This document shows, piece after piece, positions 37,533-47,024 of a stretch of DNA of 64,000 bases (the stretch's first letter is position 1; the number at the start of each line of letters is the position of its first letter). Both the position numbers and the translations under genes were made by a program. The stretch is from Rhodovastum atsumiense (GTDB lineage Bacteria; Pseudomonadota; Alphaproteobacteria; Acetobacterales; Acetobacteraceae): contig JAMFSE010000071.1 in assembly GCA_026225115.1 (NCBI GenBank), forward strand, positions 1-64,000. Reading direction: 5' to 3'. The notes below the pieces were generated by a model. That model made no database searches and was not told the DNA's origin. It saw only the letters and a list, made by a program, of their open reading frames with translations.

Positions 37533-39784
37533 TGTGCGGCAAATCCCCCAGGGTGGTAATGCTTCATATCGTCAGCTGCTGCCGTTTCCGCAAGCGGATC
37601 AAGCGCCGGTAAAATCAGGCTCACCACCGCACCCGTGCCATCCGGCGCCTGTTCAAGCTCCAAACGGCCGCCATGGTCCTCCATTATTTTCCGGACGATG
37701 GCAAGGCCAAGCCCGGTGCCTTTCGGCTTATGCGTCACATAGGGCTCGGTGAGCCGCGCACGATCCTGCTCGGGCAGGCCGACACCGTCATCGGTCACGC
37801 TCAGCACCGCATCGGTGCCGAGCATGGAGACATGCAAAGTCACATTTTTGGCGCCCGGCCGCATGGCGACGGAATCCGCTGCATTTTGCAGCAGATTTGT
37901 CAAAGCCTGGCCGATCAGCCGGCGGTCGCACACCGCGCGCAACGCCGGATCGTCGATCACGATCTGCCAATCGACTTTCGGCGCCGCCACCCGCTGCAGC
38001 ACCATCGCCTCGCGGGCGATACGCTCCAGCGTTTCCGGCCGCATGATCGGCGCCGGCATGCGCGCGAAGGTCGAGAATTCATCCACCATCCGGCCGATAT
38101 CGCCGACATGCCGCACGATCGTATCGGCGCATTGGTTGAAGCTTTCCGGATCGGAAGTGATTTCGCGGCTGAAGCGGCGTTTCAGCCGTTCCGCGGAAAG
38201 CTGAATGGGCGTCAACGGATTCTTGATCTCATGCGCGATGCGGCGCGCGACATCGGCCCAGGCCGCCTTGCGCTGTGCCGAGAGCAGCTCCGTCACATCG
38301 TCGAATGTCACAATAAACCCATCCGGCTTGCCGTTGATCATCTCGGCGCCAATCCGCACCAGCAGCACCCGCTTATGCATCGCCGGTCCGTGTTCCAGCT
38401 CGGCGGTGGCCGGCTTATCCGGTGCTGCCATCACCGCATCGATCAACGCGGCAAATTCCGGCGCAATTTCCGCGAGCGGCTGACCGATCTTGGTCTGCAG
38501 GTCGAGCCCCAGCAATTCGGCGGCGGCGCGGTTCGGCAGTTCGATCCGGCCGCTCGCATCCAGCCCGATGACGCCGGCGGAAACACCCGCGAGCACCGTC
38601 TCGGTAAACCGCCTGCGTTCATCCAACTGGCCATAGGCCACCATTAGTTCCGAGCGCTGCGCCGCCAGCTGCCCGGTCATCCGGTTGAAGGCGCGCGACA
38701 GCTCCGCCACCTCATCGCCGGTGGCTTTCTCCGGCACCCGGACTTCCAGATCGCCTTCGCGCACCCGCTCCGCCGCGCGCATTAAATGCCCGATGGGGCG
38801 GGCGATCTGGTTGGCGAGAATGAGGCCGATCAACACCGCCGCCGACAGCACCAGCAGCGCGACGGTCGCGAAAATCAGCGCAAAGGAAACCTCCAGCCCC
38901 GCCCGGTTGTGCGAAAGCCGCTGATATTCCGCCACCGCCGCCTCGGTCTTATTCACATGGTCCAGAATCGCCGGATCGATCGGCCGCTCGATCAGCAGCA
39001 CCGCCGGCGGCGTGAAATTATCAAGCGCGATCACCGCGCTCTCCAGCGTCTCATCCGGCGAGGCGGTCACCGCCACCTGCCCGGAATGGGCGTTGGCAAG
39101 TTCCGAAGGCGTGGGAACCGCTGCCACCAAATTGCCCAGCACGCCGCCGGATGACGCCACCTGGCCGGTCGAAGGCACGTAAATAACCGCCTGCGTCAAC
39201 CCGCGAAGCTCCGTCTGCGTCGCCAGATAGGAAGTGAAATCATCCGGGTTGCCGAGAAAAATCGGCCCCTGCTGCGCCAGATTATTGGCAATGCCCAACG
39301 CATCCAGCCGGATGTCATTGGTATGCTCATCCAGATATCCCTGCGCCACCTGGCTGCTTTCCGCGAGTGCGGTCTGTACCCGTTGATTGAACCAGGCCTG
39401 AATGCCGATATTGAAAAACACCGTCGCAAATACCGCCACCAAAATCGCCGGCACCGCCGCCACCACGCCGAACAGCACCACCAGCCGCACATGCAGCCGC
39501 GCCCCCGCGGTGCCGCGCCGGTGCTCCATGATCACGCGGATCACGCGCCACGCGAGAATGGTGATCAGCAATATCAGCACCGCAAAATCGGCGACGCTCA
39601 TGCCGACCGCGACGCCCGAATGCACGGTGAGCTTTACCCGCCCGGCCAATATTGCAAAGGTGGCAATGCCCAGCACCAGCGCCAGGCAAGGCAGCAGAAA
39701 AGTCGACAACCGGCCAAAAGCGAGATCGCGCGCAAATTTGGACCGTGAGCGCTTCTCCACCGGTGGCATCGACGTATCCGGCAT
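37529..39784 (-). CDS. ntrY: Nitrogen-regulation sensor kinase NtrY
   Basis: A 751-residue membrane histidine kinase. About three to four transmembrane helices in the first 320 residues bracket a periplasmic segment; a HAMP region (ANQIARPIGHLMRAAERVREGDLEVRV), a PAS domain, the phospho-acceptor His518 (IAHEIKNPLTPIQLSAERL) and an ATPase domain (NLLQNAADSV, GTGLGLAIV) follow. NtrY/NtrX control nitrogen and envelope-related genes in alphaproteobacteria. It is coupled to ntrX by four bases and starts nine bases after the ntrC frame. Confidence 0.94.
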   Translation of the reverse strand: MPDTSMPPVEKRSRSKFARDLAFGRLSTFLLPCLALVLGIATFAILAGRVKLTVHSGVAVGMSVADFAVLILLITILAWRVIRVIMEHRRGTAGARLHVRLVVLFGVVAAVPAILVAVFATVFFNIGIQAWFNQRVQTALAESSQVAQGYLDEHTNDIRLDALGIANNLAQQGPIFLGNPDDFTSYLATQTELRGLTQAVIYVPSTGQVASSGGVLGNLVAAVPTPSELANAHSGQVAVTASPDETLESAVIALDNFTPPAVLLIERPIDPAILDHVNKTEAAVAEYQRLSHNRAGLEVSFALIFATVALLVLSAAVLIGLILANQIARPIGHLMRAAERVREGDLEVRVPEKATGDEVAELSRAFNRMTGQLAAQRSELMVAYGQLDERRRFTETVLAGVSAGVIGLDASGRIELPNRAAAELLGLDLQTKIGQPLAEIAPEFAALIDAVMAAPDKPATAELEHGPAMHKRVLLVRIGAEMINGKPDGFIVTFDDVTELLSAQRKAAWADVARRIAHEIKNPLTPIQLSAERLKRRFSREITSDPESFNQCADTIVRHVGDIGRMVDEFSTFARMPAPIMRPETLERIAREAMVLQRVAAPKVDWQIVIDDPALRAVCDRRLIGQALTNLLQNAADSVAMRPGAKNVTLHVSMLGTDAVLSVTDDGVGLPEQDRARLTEPYVTHKPKGTGLGLAIVRKIMEDHGGRLELEQAPDGTGAVVSLILPALDPLAETAAADDMKHYHPGGFAAQ

Positions 39785-39793
39785 GTTCAGATG

Positions 39794-41245
39794 CTACCCG
39801 ACACGCCGCTGCACCCCAATGCCGTGCTCGCGGATTTTCTTGCGCAATGTGTTGCGGTTGAGTCCAAGCAATGCCGCCGCCCGGATCTGATTGCCCCTTG
39901 TCTCCGCCAAAGTCATGCGGATCAACGGCCGCTCGAGCTCTGCCAGGGCGCGTTCGTACAGCACCCCTTCCTCGCCGCTTTCGCGGATCGCCGCCAGTAA
40001 TCGGCTCACATGCCGTTCGACCACCTGCGCCATCGTATCGGGCTCATCTCCGCTCACCGGCGCCAGTTCCTGAACCGCGACATGGTCGCTGAGTTCAGGC
40101 GCCAGAATCTGTTCCGTAATCACCGATTGTGGCACCAAAGCGGCAAGCCGGCGGATCAGATTTTCAAGCTCGCGCACATTGCCCGGCCAGCGATAGGCAG
40201 ACAGCATCGCCATGGCGCCCGGGTTCAGCGATTTCGCAGGCAGCCCCTCGCTTTGCGCGCGCGCCAGAAAATGCTGCGCCAGTACGGGGATATCATCGGG
40301 GCGTTCGCGCAACGGCGGAAGTCGGATCGGCACCACGTTCAGCCGATAGAATAAATCCTCACGGAACTGCCCGCTGCGGATCAGCGCCCGCAAATCCCTA
40401 TGGGTCGCCGCGACGATGCGCGCATTGGCGCGGATCGGCTGCCTGCCGCCCACTGTGGTGAACTCGCCCTCCTGCAGCACCCGCAGCAGCCGGGTTTGCG
40501 CCTCCGGCGGCATATCGCCGATCTCGTCCAGGAAAAGCGTGCCGCCATTGGCCTACTCAAACCGCCCGACATGTCGGTTGGTGGCGCCGGTGAAGGCGCC
40601 GCGCTCATGGCCGAATAATTCACTCTCGATCAGCTCGCGCGGAATCGCCGCCATGTTGATTGCAACGAAAGGCCCCGCCCGGCGGCGGCCATAATCATGC
40701 AGCGCGCGCGCCACCAATTCCTTGCCGGCCCCGCTCTCGCCGTTGACCATAACGGTCAAATCCGTCGTCGTCAGCCTGGCGATGATCCGGTAGATTTCCT
40801 GCATCGCCGGGCTGCGGCCGATCAGCGGCAGCGCCTCATCGGATTGTTTCAGCCCTTCGGTATTCGCCGCCACATTCAGCGGCTGCTTCAGCGCCCGATC
40901 GACCACCGCCAGCAGATCGCCGAGATCGAACGGCTTCGGCAGATAATCGAAGGCCCCGCGCTGCGCCGCCTGCACCGCCGTCGTCAGCGTCGATTGCGCG
41001 CTCATCACAATCACCGGGAGTTCCGGCCGCAAGCGGCGGATTCGCGGCACCAGATCCAACCCGTTCTCATCGGGCATGATGACATCGGTGATCACCAGAT
41101 CCCCTTCGCCATCTTCCACCCAGCGCCACAGCGTCGCGGCCGATGAGGTGGCGCGTACCTGATACCCGGACCGTCCCAGAGCTTGCGTCAAGACAGTGCG
41201 TATCGAGCGGTCGTCATCGGCAATCAGGACAGTCGGGAGCGTCAT
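39794..41245 (-). pseudogene. ntrC: Nitrogen regulator NtrC, interrupted by an in-frame TAG
   Basis: A sigma54-dependent activator of nitrogen-assimilation genes. The frame has a receiver domain (Asp near 54 in [13 protein letters not shown]), an AAA+ domain with Walker A GESGAGKE and the sigma54-binding GAFTGAT, a Walker B ([11 protein letters not shown]) and a Fis-type DNA-binding end ([21 protein letters not shown]). At 40553-40555 (minus strand) TAG stands between GRFE and ANGG, where relatives have Gln ([16 protein letters not shown]); a C-to-T change of CAG explains it. The rest stays in frame to 39794, 483 sense codons in all. Truncation would remove Walker B and DNA binding. Its ATG overlaps the ntrB stop as TAATG. 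Confidence 0.9.
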
Positions 41246-42393
41246 TAATAGTTACTTTCCGGGGGTTCTTCGAAGACGGGCAGGTTGATGCGGAATTCGG
41301 TGCGTCCAGGCCGGCTATCGACATCGATAAGCCCACCATGATCGGCGACGATTTTAGCGACCAGCGCCAGGCCAAGCCCGCTGCCGGTGGCCTTGGTGCT
41401 GATGAACGGCTCGAACAGATGCCGGCGGATATCTTCGGGAATGCCTGGCCCGTTATCGCGCACGCAGACAAAGATCGGCAGGTTGGCGCGGGTCCGCCCG
41501 GATGCGGCGGAAAGCCGCACGCCATGCTGAAAACCGGTGGAGAGATGGATCTCGCCATCCTGGCGCTCCGTCCCCGCAATCGCCTCGGCGGCGTTCTTCA
41601 CCAGGTTCAGCAACACCTGAATCAGCTGGTCGCGATTGCCGTTCACATGCGGCAGCGATGGATCGTAGGATTCCACAAACCGCACCCGCGCCGCAAAACC
41701 CGAGCCGGCCAGCTTGCGCACCCGTTCCAGCACCCGGTGAATATTTACCGCATCGCGCTCCAGCTTCTTCTCGCCGAACGTCTCCATGCGTTCGACCATC
41801 GCACGGATCCGGTCGGCCTCGTCGCGGATCAGCACGGCAAGCTCCCGGTCCTGCGGCGGCACGCTGGTTTCCAGCAACTGGGCAGCGCCGCGAATGCCGG
41901 AAAGCGGGTTTTTCACCTCATGCGCCAGAATCGCCGCCATGCCGGTAATGCTGCGCGCGGCGTTGCGGGCCGACATCTGCTGGTCGAGCGCGCGCGCGGC
42001 CGACTCGTCATGCAGCGTCAGCACCACATGCCCCGGCACATCGCCCATGGGCGCCACCTGCACCGATGTGCCGCGCCGCGACAGCCGCGGTCCTTCCAAA
42101 ATCATGTCATGCTCGGCAACCGTAAGCCCATTTCGCCGCGCCCGTTCCAGCAGCAGAAAAATCGGATGGTCGGCCGGCAGAATATCGCTCAGCTGCTGGT
42201 TTTTCAGCAGTGTCGCCGAGGAGCCGAAAAACTCCTCCGCCGCATAATTCACGAAGCAGAATGTATCGTGCTCATCCAGCGTCACCACCGCCACCGGCAG
42301 CGCGCCCAGAATCTGCGCCGGGTCCGAACGAATACTGCTGGGTCCCGGCGCCGAACGCTTGACCATCCCGAACGCCCGCCGGAAGCCGCTCAT
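41245..42393 (-). CDS. ntrB: Nitrogen-regulation sensor kinase NtrB
   Basis: A 382-residue soluble histidine kinase/phosphatase for NtrC, controlled in relatives by PII. It has an N-terminal PAS domain, acceptor His158 ([21 protein letters not shown]), the N box [12 protein letters not shown] and the G boxes RDNGPGIP and GSGLGLALV. It overlaps the dusB stop by four bases and the ntrC start by one base, as in the conserved nifR3-ntrB-ntrC arrangement. The kinase looks intact although its partner gene carries a nonsense codon. Confidence 0.95.
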   Translation of the reverse strand: MSGFRRAFGMVKRSAPGPSSIRSDPAQILGALPVAVVTLDEHDTFCFVNYAAEEFFGSSATLLKNQQLSDILPADHPIFLLLERARRNGLTVAEHDMILEGPRLSRRGTSVQVAPMGDVPGHVVLTLHDESAARALDQQMSARNAARSITGMAAILAHEVKNPLSGIRGAAQLLETSVPPQDRELAVLIRDEADRIRAMVERMETFGEKKLERDAVNIHRVLERVRKLAGSGFAARVRFVESYDPSLPHVNGNRDQLIQVLLNLVKNAAEAIAGTERQDGEIHLSTGFQHGVRLSAASGRTRANLPIFVCVRDNGPGIPEDIRRHLFEPFISTKATGSGLGLALVAKIVADHGGLIDVDSRPGRTEFRINLPVFEEPPESNY

Positions 42394-43469
42394 GCTGCAA
42401 TGGCCAATGGATCAGCCATATCGGCGGCTAGTTCGTCCTGCCGGACAAACCCCGCCTCGATCAAAGGATCATAAAAACTGTTGATCAGGCCGATCACCGC
42501 ATCGGCCTCATCCAGCCGGTTCATCTGCGCCCGGAACGCCGCCGAACCGCGCAGCCCATGGCTATACCAAGCGATATGCTTACGCGCCAACCGCACGCCG
42601 GCGCGCTCGCCAAAATGCGCCACCACATGCGCGTAATGACGCAGCAAAACCGCCTTCTGCCCGGCCAGTCCGGGTGGTGCGATCCGCTCGCCAGTCTGCA
42701 GATAATGCGCCACCTGCGCCAGAAACCACGGCCGGCCATAGGCGCCGCGCCCGATCATCACGCCATCGGCGCCCGAACGCGCCAGCGCCTCGGCGGCTTT
42801 GCCCTCACTGGTGATATCGCCGTTCACAATCACTGGTATCCGGACCGCCTGCTTCACCTCAGCGATAAAATCCCAATCCGCCACGCCCTGGTAGAACTGC
42901 TGCCGGGTCCGCCCATGCACCGTCACCATTGCAATCCCAGCGTCTTCCGCAATCCGCGCCAGCGCCGGCGCGTTCAGGCTCTCCCGGTCCCAGCCCATGC
43001 GCATTTTCAGCGTCACCGGCACCTCCACCGCCCGCACCGTCGCCGCAAGGATGCGCCCGGCCAATGCCTCGTCGCGCATCAGCGCCGAACCGGCGGTCTG
43101 CCCAATCGCCACTTTTTTAACCGGGCAGCCGAAATTAATGTCGATCAGGTCTGCGCCCTGCCCCACGGCAATCCGCGCCGCCGCCGCCATCGCCTCGGGC
43201 TCACAGCCGGCAAGCTGCACTGAAGACGGACCGCCCCCGGCCACAACCTCGGCCATGCGCATGGTATTGCGGTTTTCCCGCACCATTGCCCAGGAAGCGA
43301 TCATCTCAGAGACCACCAGCGGCGCCCCCATCGACTTCGCCAGAGCCCGGAACGGCAGGTCGGTAACGCCGGAAAGCGGCGCTAAAATCACCGGGGCATC
43401 CAGCTGAACCGCGCGGCTGCCGGTGCCAATCGTGACCGGTTTAATAAGTGGAAACGTCAGACTGCTCAT
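42390..43469 (-). CDS. dusB: tRNA-dihydrouridine synthase DusB (NifR3)
   Basis: A 359-residue FMN-dependent enzyme that reduces uridine in the tRNA D-loop. It has APLSGVTDLPFR at 30-41, the QLAGCEPEAM segment, INFGCPVKKV with Cys115 in the GCP motif, KMRMGWD and VHGRTRQQFYQG for the flavin and RNA faces. It heads the ntrBC-ntrYX block, and this linkage gave the old name nifR3. Upstream at 43470-43683 lies a short tandem repeat region. Confidence 0.95.
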   Translation of the reverse strand: MSSLTFPLIKPVTIGTGSRAVQLDAPVILAPLSGVTDLPFRALAKSMGAPLVVSEMIASWAMVRENRNTMRMAEVVAGGGPSSVQLAGCEPEAMAAAARIAVGQGADLIDINFGCPVKKVAIGQTAGSALMRDEALAGRILAATVRAVEVPVTLKMRMGWDRESLNAPALARIAEDAGIAMVTVHGRTRQQFYQGVADWDFIAEVKQAVRIPVIVNGDITSEGKAAEALARSGADGVMIGRGAYGRPWFLAQVAHYLQTGERIAPPGLAGQKAVLLRHYAHVVAHFGERAGVRLARKHIAWYSHGLRGSAAFRAQMNRLDEADAVIGLINSFYDPLIEAGFVRQDELAADMADPLAIAA

Positions 43470-43545
43470 GATTTGTGCAAACTACCGGGGACACGCTCAT
43501 CGCGCAATCACCCCCGCAGAAAGACAAACCTAAGAAAGCAGTTCG

Positions 43546-43609
43546 TTTTTGTAAAAAGCTGGCGGCTTTGCAAAAAGCTGGTTTGCAAAAAGCTGGTTTG
43601 CAAAAAGCT
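43546..43609. repeat. 15-bp tandem repeat upstream of dusB
   Basis: Three perfect units TTTGCAAAAAGCTGG stand in tandem at 43565-43609, with a diverged unit TTTGTAAAAAGCTGG at 43546-43560. The period of 15 keeps any reading frame open. The repeat sits between the dusB start and the 3' end of the large exported-type protein gene, so it could influence the dusB-ntr promoter by copy number. Copies may vary by slippage. Confidence 0.85.
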
Positions 43610-43683
43610 GGCCGCCCGCGAGCCAAGAAATTTCGATGCTTCAGGCCTTCGGCGTTATCGCTCTCGAACTTTTACGCCAGCAG

Positions 43684-45888
43684 CTAATTGACAAGGCTAA
43701 TATGGGAACTACCGGCCGCGCCGGTAAAGGAGAGCAGGCTGCTGCCATGAGTGTCCGGCAGATCAAACCATCGCATCACGCCACACGCCGGCGCTACGCC
43801 ATTCGCCAGGGATCCGGTCACAACGATCGGCTTCACCATATTCATAGGTAAACCTGCAAATGCACCGCTGGTGCCGGCTGGAACCTGAGCGCCTTGGCCA
43901 ACACTGGCCGAAATGAATTGCATCACGTCAGAATTGACGCTTGAAAACAGCATTGTTGCGGCCTTGGAAATCGCGATCACGTCGGCCGCCACGCCCACCG
44001 CGGACTTTGCTGCCACAGCAGCCGGTACGGTAACGTTAAAAACCTCGCTGCCGGACAAACCACTGCTATCGGTGGCTGAAACCTTCAAAGCCAGGTGCTC
44101 CGCCCCGGCAGGCACCGTACCGGAGAAGGTTCGGGTCGTGGCATTGAAGCTGAGCCAGGACGGCAGCGCGCTGCCGCTGGACAGTGTGGCGCTATAATTC
44201 AGTGTCTCGCCTTGCGGGTCGGTAAAGGTTTTCGCGGCCAGAGCCAGACTGATCGCCTTGCCCTGCAGCCAGCTCTGGTTCGGAGTCTGGCTGGTGAGAG
44301 CCGGCGCCGCCGCAGGTACCGTGACCGCAAAGCTCTCGCTGGCTGAGAGCCCGCTGGTATCGGTTGCGGTGACCTCCACACCCAGGCTCTGCATTCCAGC
44401 GGGAACCGTGCCGGCGAAGGTCCGGGTTGCGGCATTAAAGCTAAGCCAGGCGGGCAGCGCCTGGCCGTTGGATTGGCTGGCGGCATAGGTCAGCGGCTGG
44501 CTCTGCGGATCGGTGAACACACCGGCGGGGAGGGCCAGACTGATCCTGCGCCCCTGCAGCCAGGTCTGGTTCGCGGTCTGGCTGCTGAGCTGCGGGGCCG
44601 CGGGCGTCGCCACGCTCACCGCCAGGCTTTGCCAATCGCCCCAATAGGCGCCGTTGAACGCCCGAACATCGACGCTGTCAGAGCAAACGGTCGCGCCGGC
44701 CAGCAGTCCGACAGAAGAGAGCGAGGCGACGATTGCGCAGCTGGCAGCCGAATGGTCGCCGGACTGTGCAGCCCCGCCCAAAGTGATCGAGTCACCGCTA
44801 TTGCTGTTATAAACCTGCCACTCGGTAATCGCCTGCGAGGCCAGCGGATTGCTGGCGGAAAACAACGGAGCCAGCGGTGTGCTCGCCCGCTCGGTCATGG
44901 CCAAGCCCGTGACCAGGGCGCTGACCTTCGGCGTATCGAGTTCGTACACCACCACATCGGCGGGATTGACGCCGTTGAATTCCTGCGCTGCGGCATGCGG
45001 AGCTGCGATCAGAACATCGTTGGCCGAACCGTCTTTCGCTGCGTTTTCAATACTGCCATTGCCGTTCTCATAGGTGATATTATCGACCAGCAGCGCCGTG
45101 CTGCCGCTGCCGGCGACAACCGTCGTGATATGGCCGCCCCCGGCGGTAGTCACGAAGCCGACCATTTCTCCGGCGCCAAGTTTTTGCTCCCAATTGGCAC
45201 TGGCGCTGACCGGCCCGTTATAGGCGACAATCCATTCGCCATTGGCAACGCCCGGTACCCCCGTCAGCGTGCTGGAAGCCGGCAGTGAGGCGCCCGCCTC
45301 CGCGGAGATATTGGATGTCAGCACCCAACAGCCGTCCATGTTCCAGGCCTTGCCGACAAACGACTGCGCGGCGGCGCAAATGGAATCCGGCGTCGCCTGG
45401 ATCGGGCCCGGATGCGCCGCCGCCGGCTGCGTGACCACGCTGACGCTGCCCTCATAAGTAAAATTCTTGGGGTTCTCTTCAAGGACATAGGGACTTGCCG
45501 CATAGGCTGCCGCCTGGTTGGCATTGCTGGTGCCGTAAACCGACAGGCAGACATTGTCGTTCGTGTTCGTTGATGCGGTAAATGTCAGCTGGTTCAAATA
45601 GCCATAGCTGGCATTGTAATATTGTCCGGAGGCAGCCTGGTAGCTGTAAACGATCCCCACGGAATAGGCATCGCCGCCGGCATTGCTGAAGCCTTGTTCC
45701 GCGCCGTTTCCGGATAGCGCGCCCATATTCGACAGATTATACCCAGCGGTATATTCATCGCGGTCAAGCCCGGTGACGATCAGATAGGCCGGATTGGCGG
45801 CGGCCGGCGTCACCGCGAATAATGCGGAAATTCCGCAGTTTTGGCCTGCGGCCGCGACGACCGATCCAGTCATTGGCTTTATTCCCAT
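43684..45888 (-). CDS. Large protein with CHAP/NlpC-like region and two cadherin-like repeats
   Basis: A 734-residue protein. Residues 165-275 resemble a cysteine amidase of the CHAP/NlpC type: Cys187 (MDGCWVLTSNISAEAG), His253 (GGGHITTVV) and Asp269/Asn270 (LLVDNITY). Residues 431-525 and 529-622 are two dystroglycan-type cadherin-like (Ig-fold) repeats that share NQxWLQG, LPxWLSFNAxTRTFxGTVPAG and ATDxSGLS. There is no signal peptide, so a type I or similar secretion route would be needed. AGGAGG lies eight bases before the ATG. An adhesin or cell-wall-active surface protein is a fair guess. Confidence 0.75.
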   Translation of the reverse strand: MGIKPMTGSVVAAAGQNCGISALFAVTPAAANPAYLIVTGLDRDEYTAGYNLSNMGALSGNGAEQGFSNAGGDAYSVGIVYSYQAASGQYYNASYGYLNQLTFTASTNTNDNVCLSVYGTSNANQAAAYAASPYVLEENPKNFTYEGSVSVVTQPAAAHPGPIQATPDSICAAAQSFVGKAWNMDGCWVLTSNISAEAGASLPASSTLTGVPGVANGEWIVAYNGPVSASANWEQKLGAGEMVGFVTTAGGGHITTVVAGSGSTALLVDNITYENGNGSIENAAKDGSANDVLIAAPHAAAQEFNGVNPADVVVYELDTPKVSALVTGLAMTERASTPLAPLFSASNPLASQAITEWQVYNSNSGDSITLGGAAQSGDHSAASCAIVASLSSVGLLAGATVCSDSVDVRAFNGAYWGDWQSLAVSVATPAAPQLSSQTANQTWLQGRRISLALPAGVFTDPQSQPLTYAASQSNGQALPAWLSFNAATRTFAGTVPAGMQSLGVEVTATDTSGLSASESFAVTVPAAAPALTSQTPNQSWLQGKAISLALAAKTFTDPQGETLNYSATLSSGSALPSWLSFNATTRTFSGTVPAGAEHLALKVSATDSSGLSGSEVFNVTVPAAVAAKSAVGVAADVIAISKAATMLFSSVNSDVMQFISASVGQGAQVPAGTSGAFAGLPMNMVKPIVVTGSLANGVAPACGVMRWFDLPDTHGSSLLSFTGAAGSSHISLVN

Positions 45889-46055
45889 CGCGGCAACCTC
45901 CTGATATGATGGAGACTACCTAGGGTTGTATAATTTCCGGAAGGTTAACGCCGCTCAGAGATGCCGGATTTAGCTGGGTTGCCGGCACAACAACCGCTTG
46001 CGGCGGAATCGGCGGCAGCGCTAAATTCGATTCTGCACCAGAAATCGAGTCCGTT

Positions 46056-46508
46056 TTGCGCTTTCCCCTTCTCCGCTTCGGCCTGCTGGCGCTGCTTACG
46101 GGATGTGCCAGTCCCTACGCGCATTATGGGACGGCCACCCCGCTCACCTGCGTCCCCTATGCCCGCAAAACCTCCGGCATCGAACTGAGCGGCGACGCCT
46201 GGCAATGGTGGGATGAAGCCGACGGCCGCTACCCGCGCGCCCAATCCCCGGCGCCCGGCGCCATTCTGGTGTTCAAACCGCATGGCTCGATGACATCCGG
46301 GCATCTCGCCGTGGTCACGGCTTTGGCGACGCCACGGCAGATCGAGGTCACCCAGTCCAACTGGCTGCCGCATCGCATCGAGCATAACCAGCCCATCCTC
46401 GACGTCTCCACCAGGAACGACTGGACCGAGGTCCGGGTCTGGTTTGAGCCCGCGCATGCGATGGGCCGAACCATCTATCCCACCTACGGCTTCATTCTGC
46501 CGCAATAA
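46056..46508 (+). CDS. Small CHAP-domain lipoprotein (putative amidase)
   Basis: A 150-residue protein with a lipobox LLTGC (Cys17) after a short hydrophobic signal. The CHAP-type catalytic residues appear as Cys32 (TCVPYARKTSGI), His83 (SGHLAVVT) and Asn102 (VTQSNW), so it may cleave peptidoglycan peptides from the outer-membrane inner face. The start is a TTG; no ATG or GTG lies in frame nearby, and no good ribosome-binding site is visible, so the N-terminus is uncertain. The larger neighbour carries a similar Cys/His arrangement. Confidence 0.78.
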   Translation: MRFPLLRFGLLALLTGCASPYAHYGTATPLTCVPYARKTSGIELSGDAWQWWDEADGRYPRAQSPAPGAILVFKPHGSMTSGHLAVVTALATPRQIEVTQSNWLPHRIEHNQPILDVSTRNDWTEVRVWFEPAHAMGRTIYPTYGFILPQ

Positions 46509-46528
46509 CCGAACGATGGACGTCAGCC

Positions 46529-46960
46529 ATGCCCGAATATGAAATTTCCACCGACCCTGATCGCCTCGATCTCACGGTTATTTACAAATATCTGGCCGAA
46601 GAGAGCTATTGGTCACCGGGTATTCCACGCGCGGTCGTGGAGCGCGCAATCCGCAATTCGCTTTGCTTCGGTGTCTATAAGGGCGCTTGGCAAATCGGCT
46701 TCGCGCGCGTGGTCACGGACAAGGCGACATTCGCGCTGCTGGCGGATCTATTCATCCTGGCGCCGCATCGCGGCCGCGGCCTGTCCAAACTTCTCATGCG
46801 GAGCATTGTCGCGCATGAGGATCTGCAAGGTCTGAGGCGGATGCTGCTGCTGACCTCCGACGCCCACGGCCTGTACCGTCAATTCGGTTTTACCGAGCTT
46901 GGAAGTCCATCACGCTTCATGGAGATGCTGCGGCCGGATATCTACAAGGCGGCAACTTAA
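46529..46960 (+). CDS. GNAT-family N-acetyltransferase
   Basis: A 143-residue GNAT protein. The acetyl-CoA loop is ILAPHRGRGLSKLLMRSIV, preceded by a beta-4 strand (FALLADLFI), and the C-terminal HGLYRQFGFTELG is typical of the fold. The substrate is unknown; small proteins of this subgroup often acetylate amines or antibiotics, but nothing here points to one. It begins 20 bases after the CHAP lipoprotein gene and may be co-transcribed. Confidence 0.85.
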   Translation: MPEYEISTDPDRLDLTVIYKYLAEESYWSPGIPRAVVERAIRNSLCFGVYKGAWQIGFARVVTDKATFALLADLFILAPHRGRGLSKLLMRSIVAHEDLQGLRRMLLLTSDAHGLYRQFGFTELGSPSRFMEMLRPDIYKAAT

Positions 46961-47024
46961 TTCGTTGCCGGCGATTCCATTTGGGTCAGGATTACGCTAG
47001 CTCACCGCCCATGAGCTTTACCGC

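Noticed and set aside
41143-42474. 443-codon frame opposite ntrB
   Set aside because: Shadow of ntrB caused by GC-rich codon bias; the composition is His/Arg-rich and not like a protein family.
43475-43687. Small Lys/Ala-rich frame across the 15-bp tandem repeat
   Set aside because: It needs a GTG or TTG start without a ribosome site; openness follows from the 15-base period. Kept only as a repeat.
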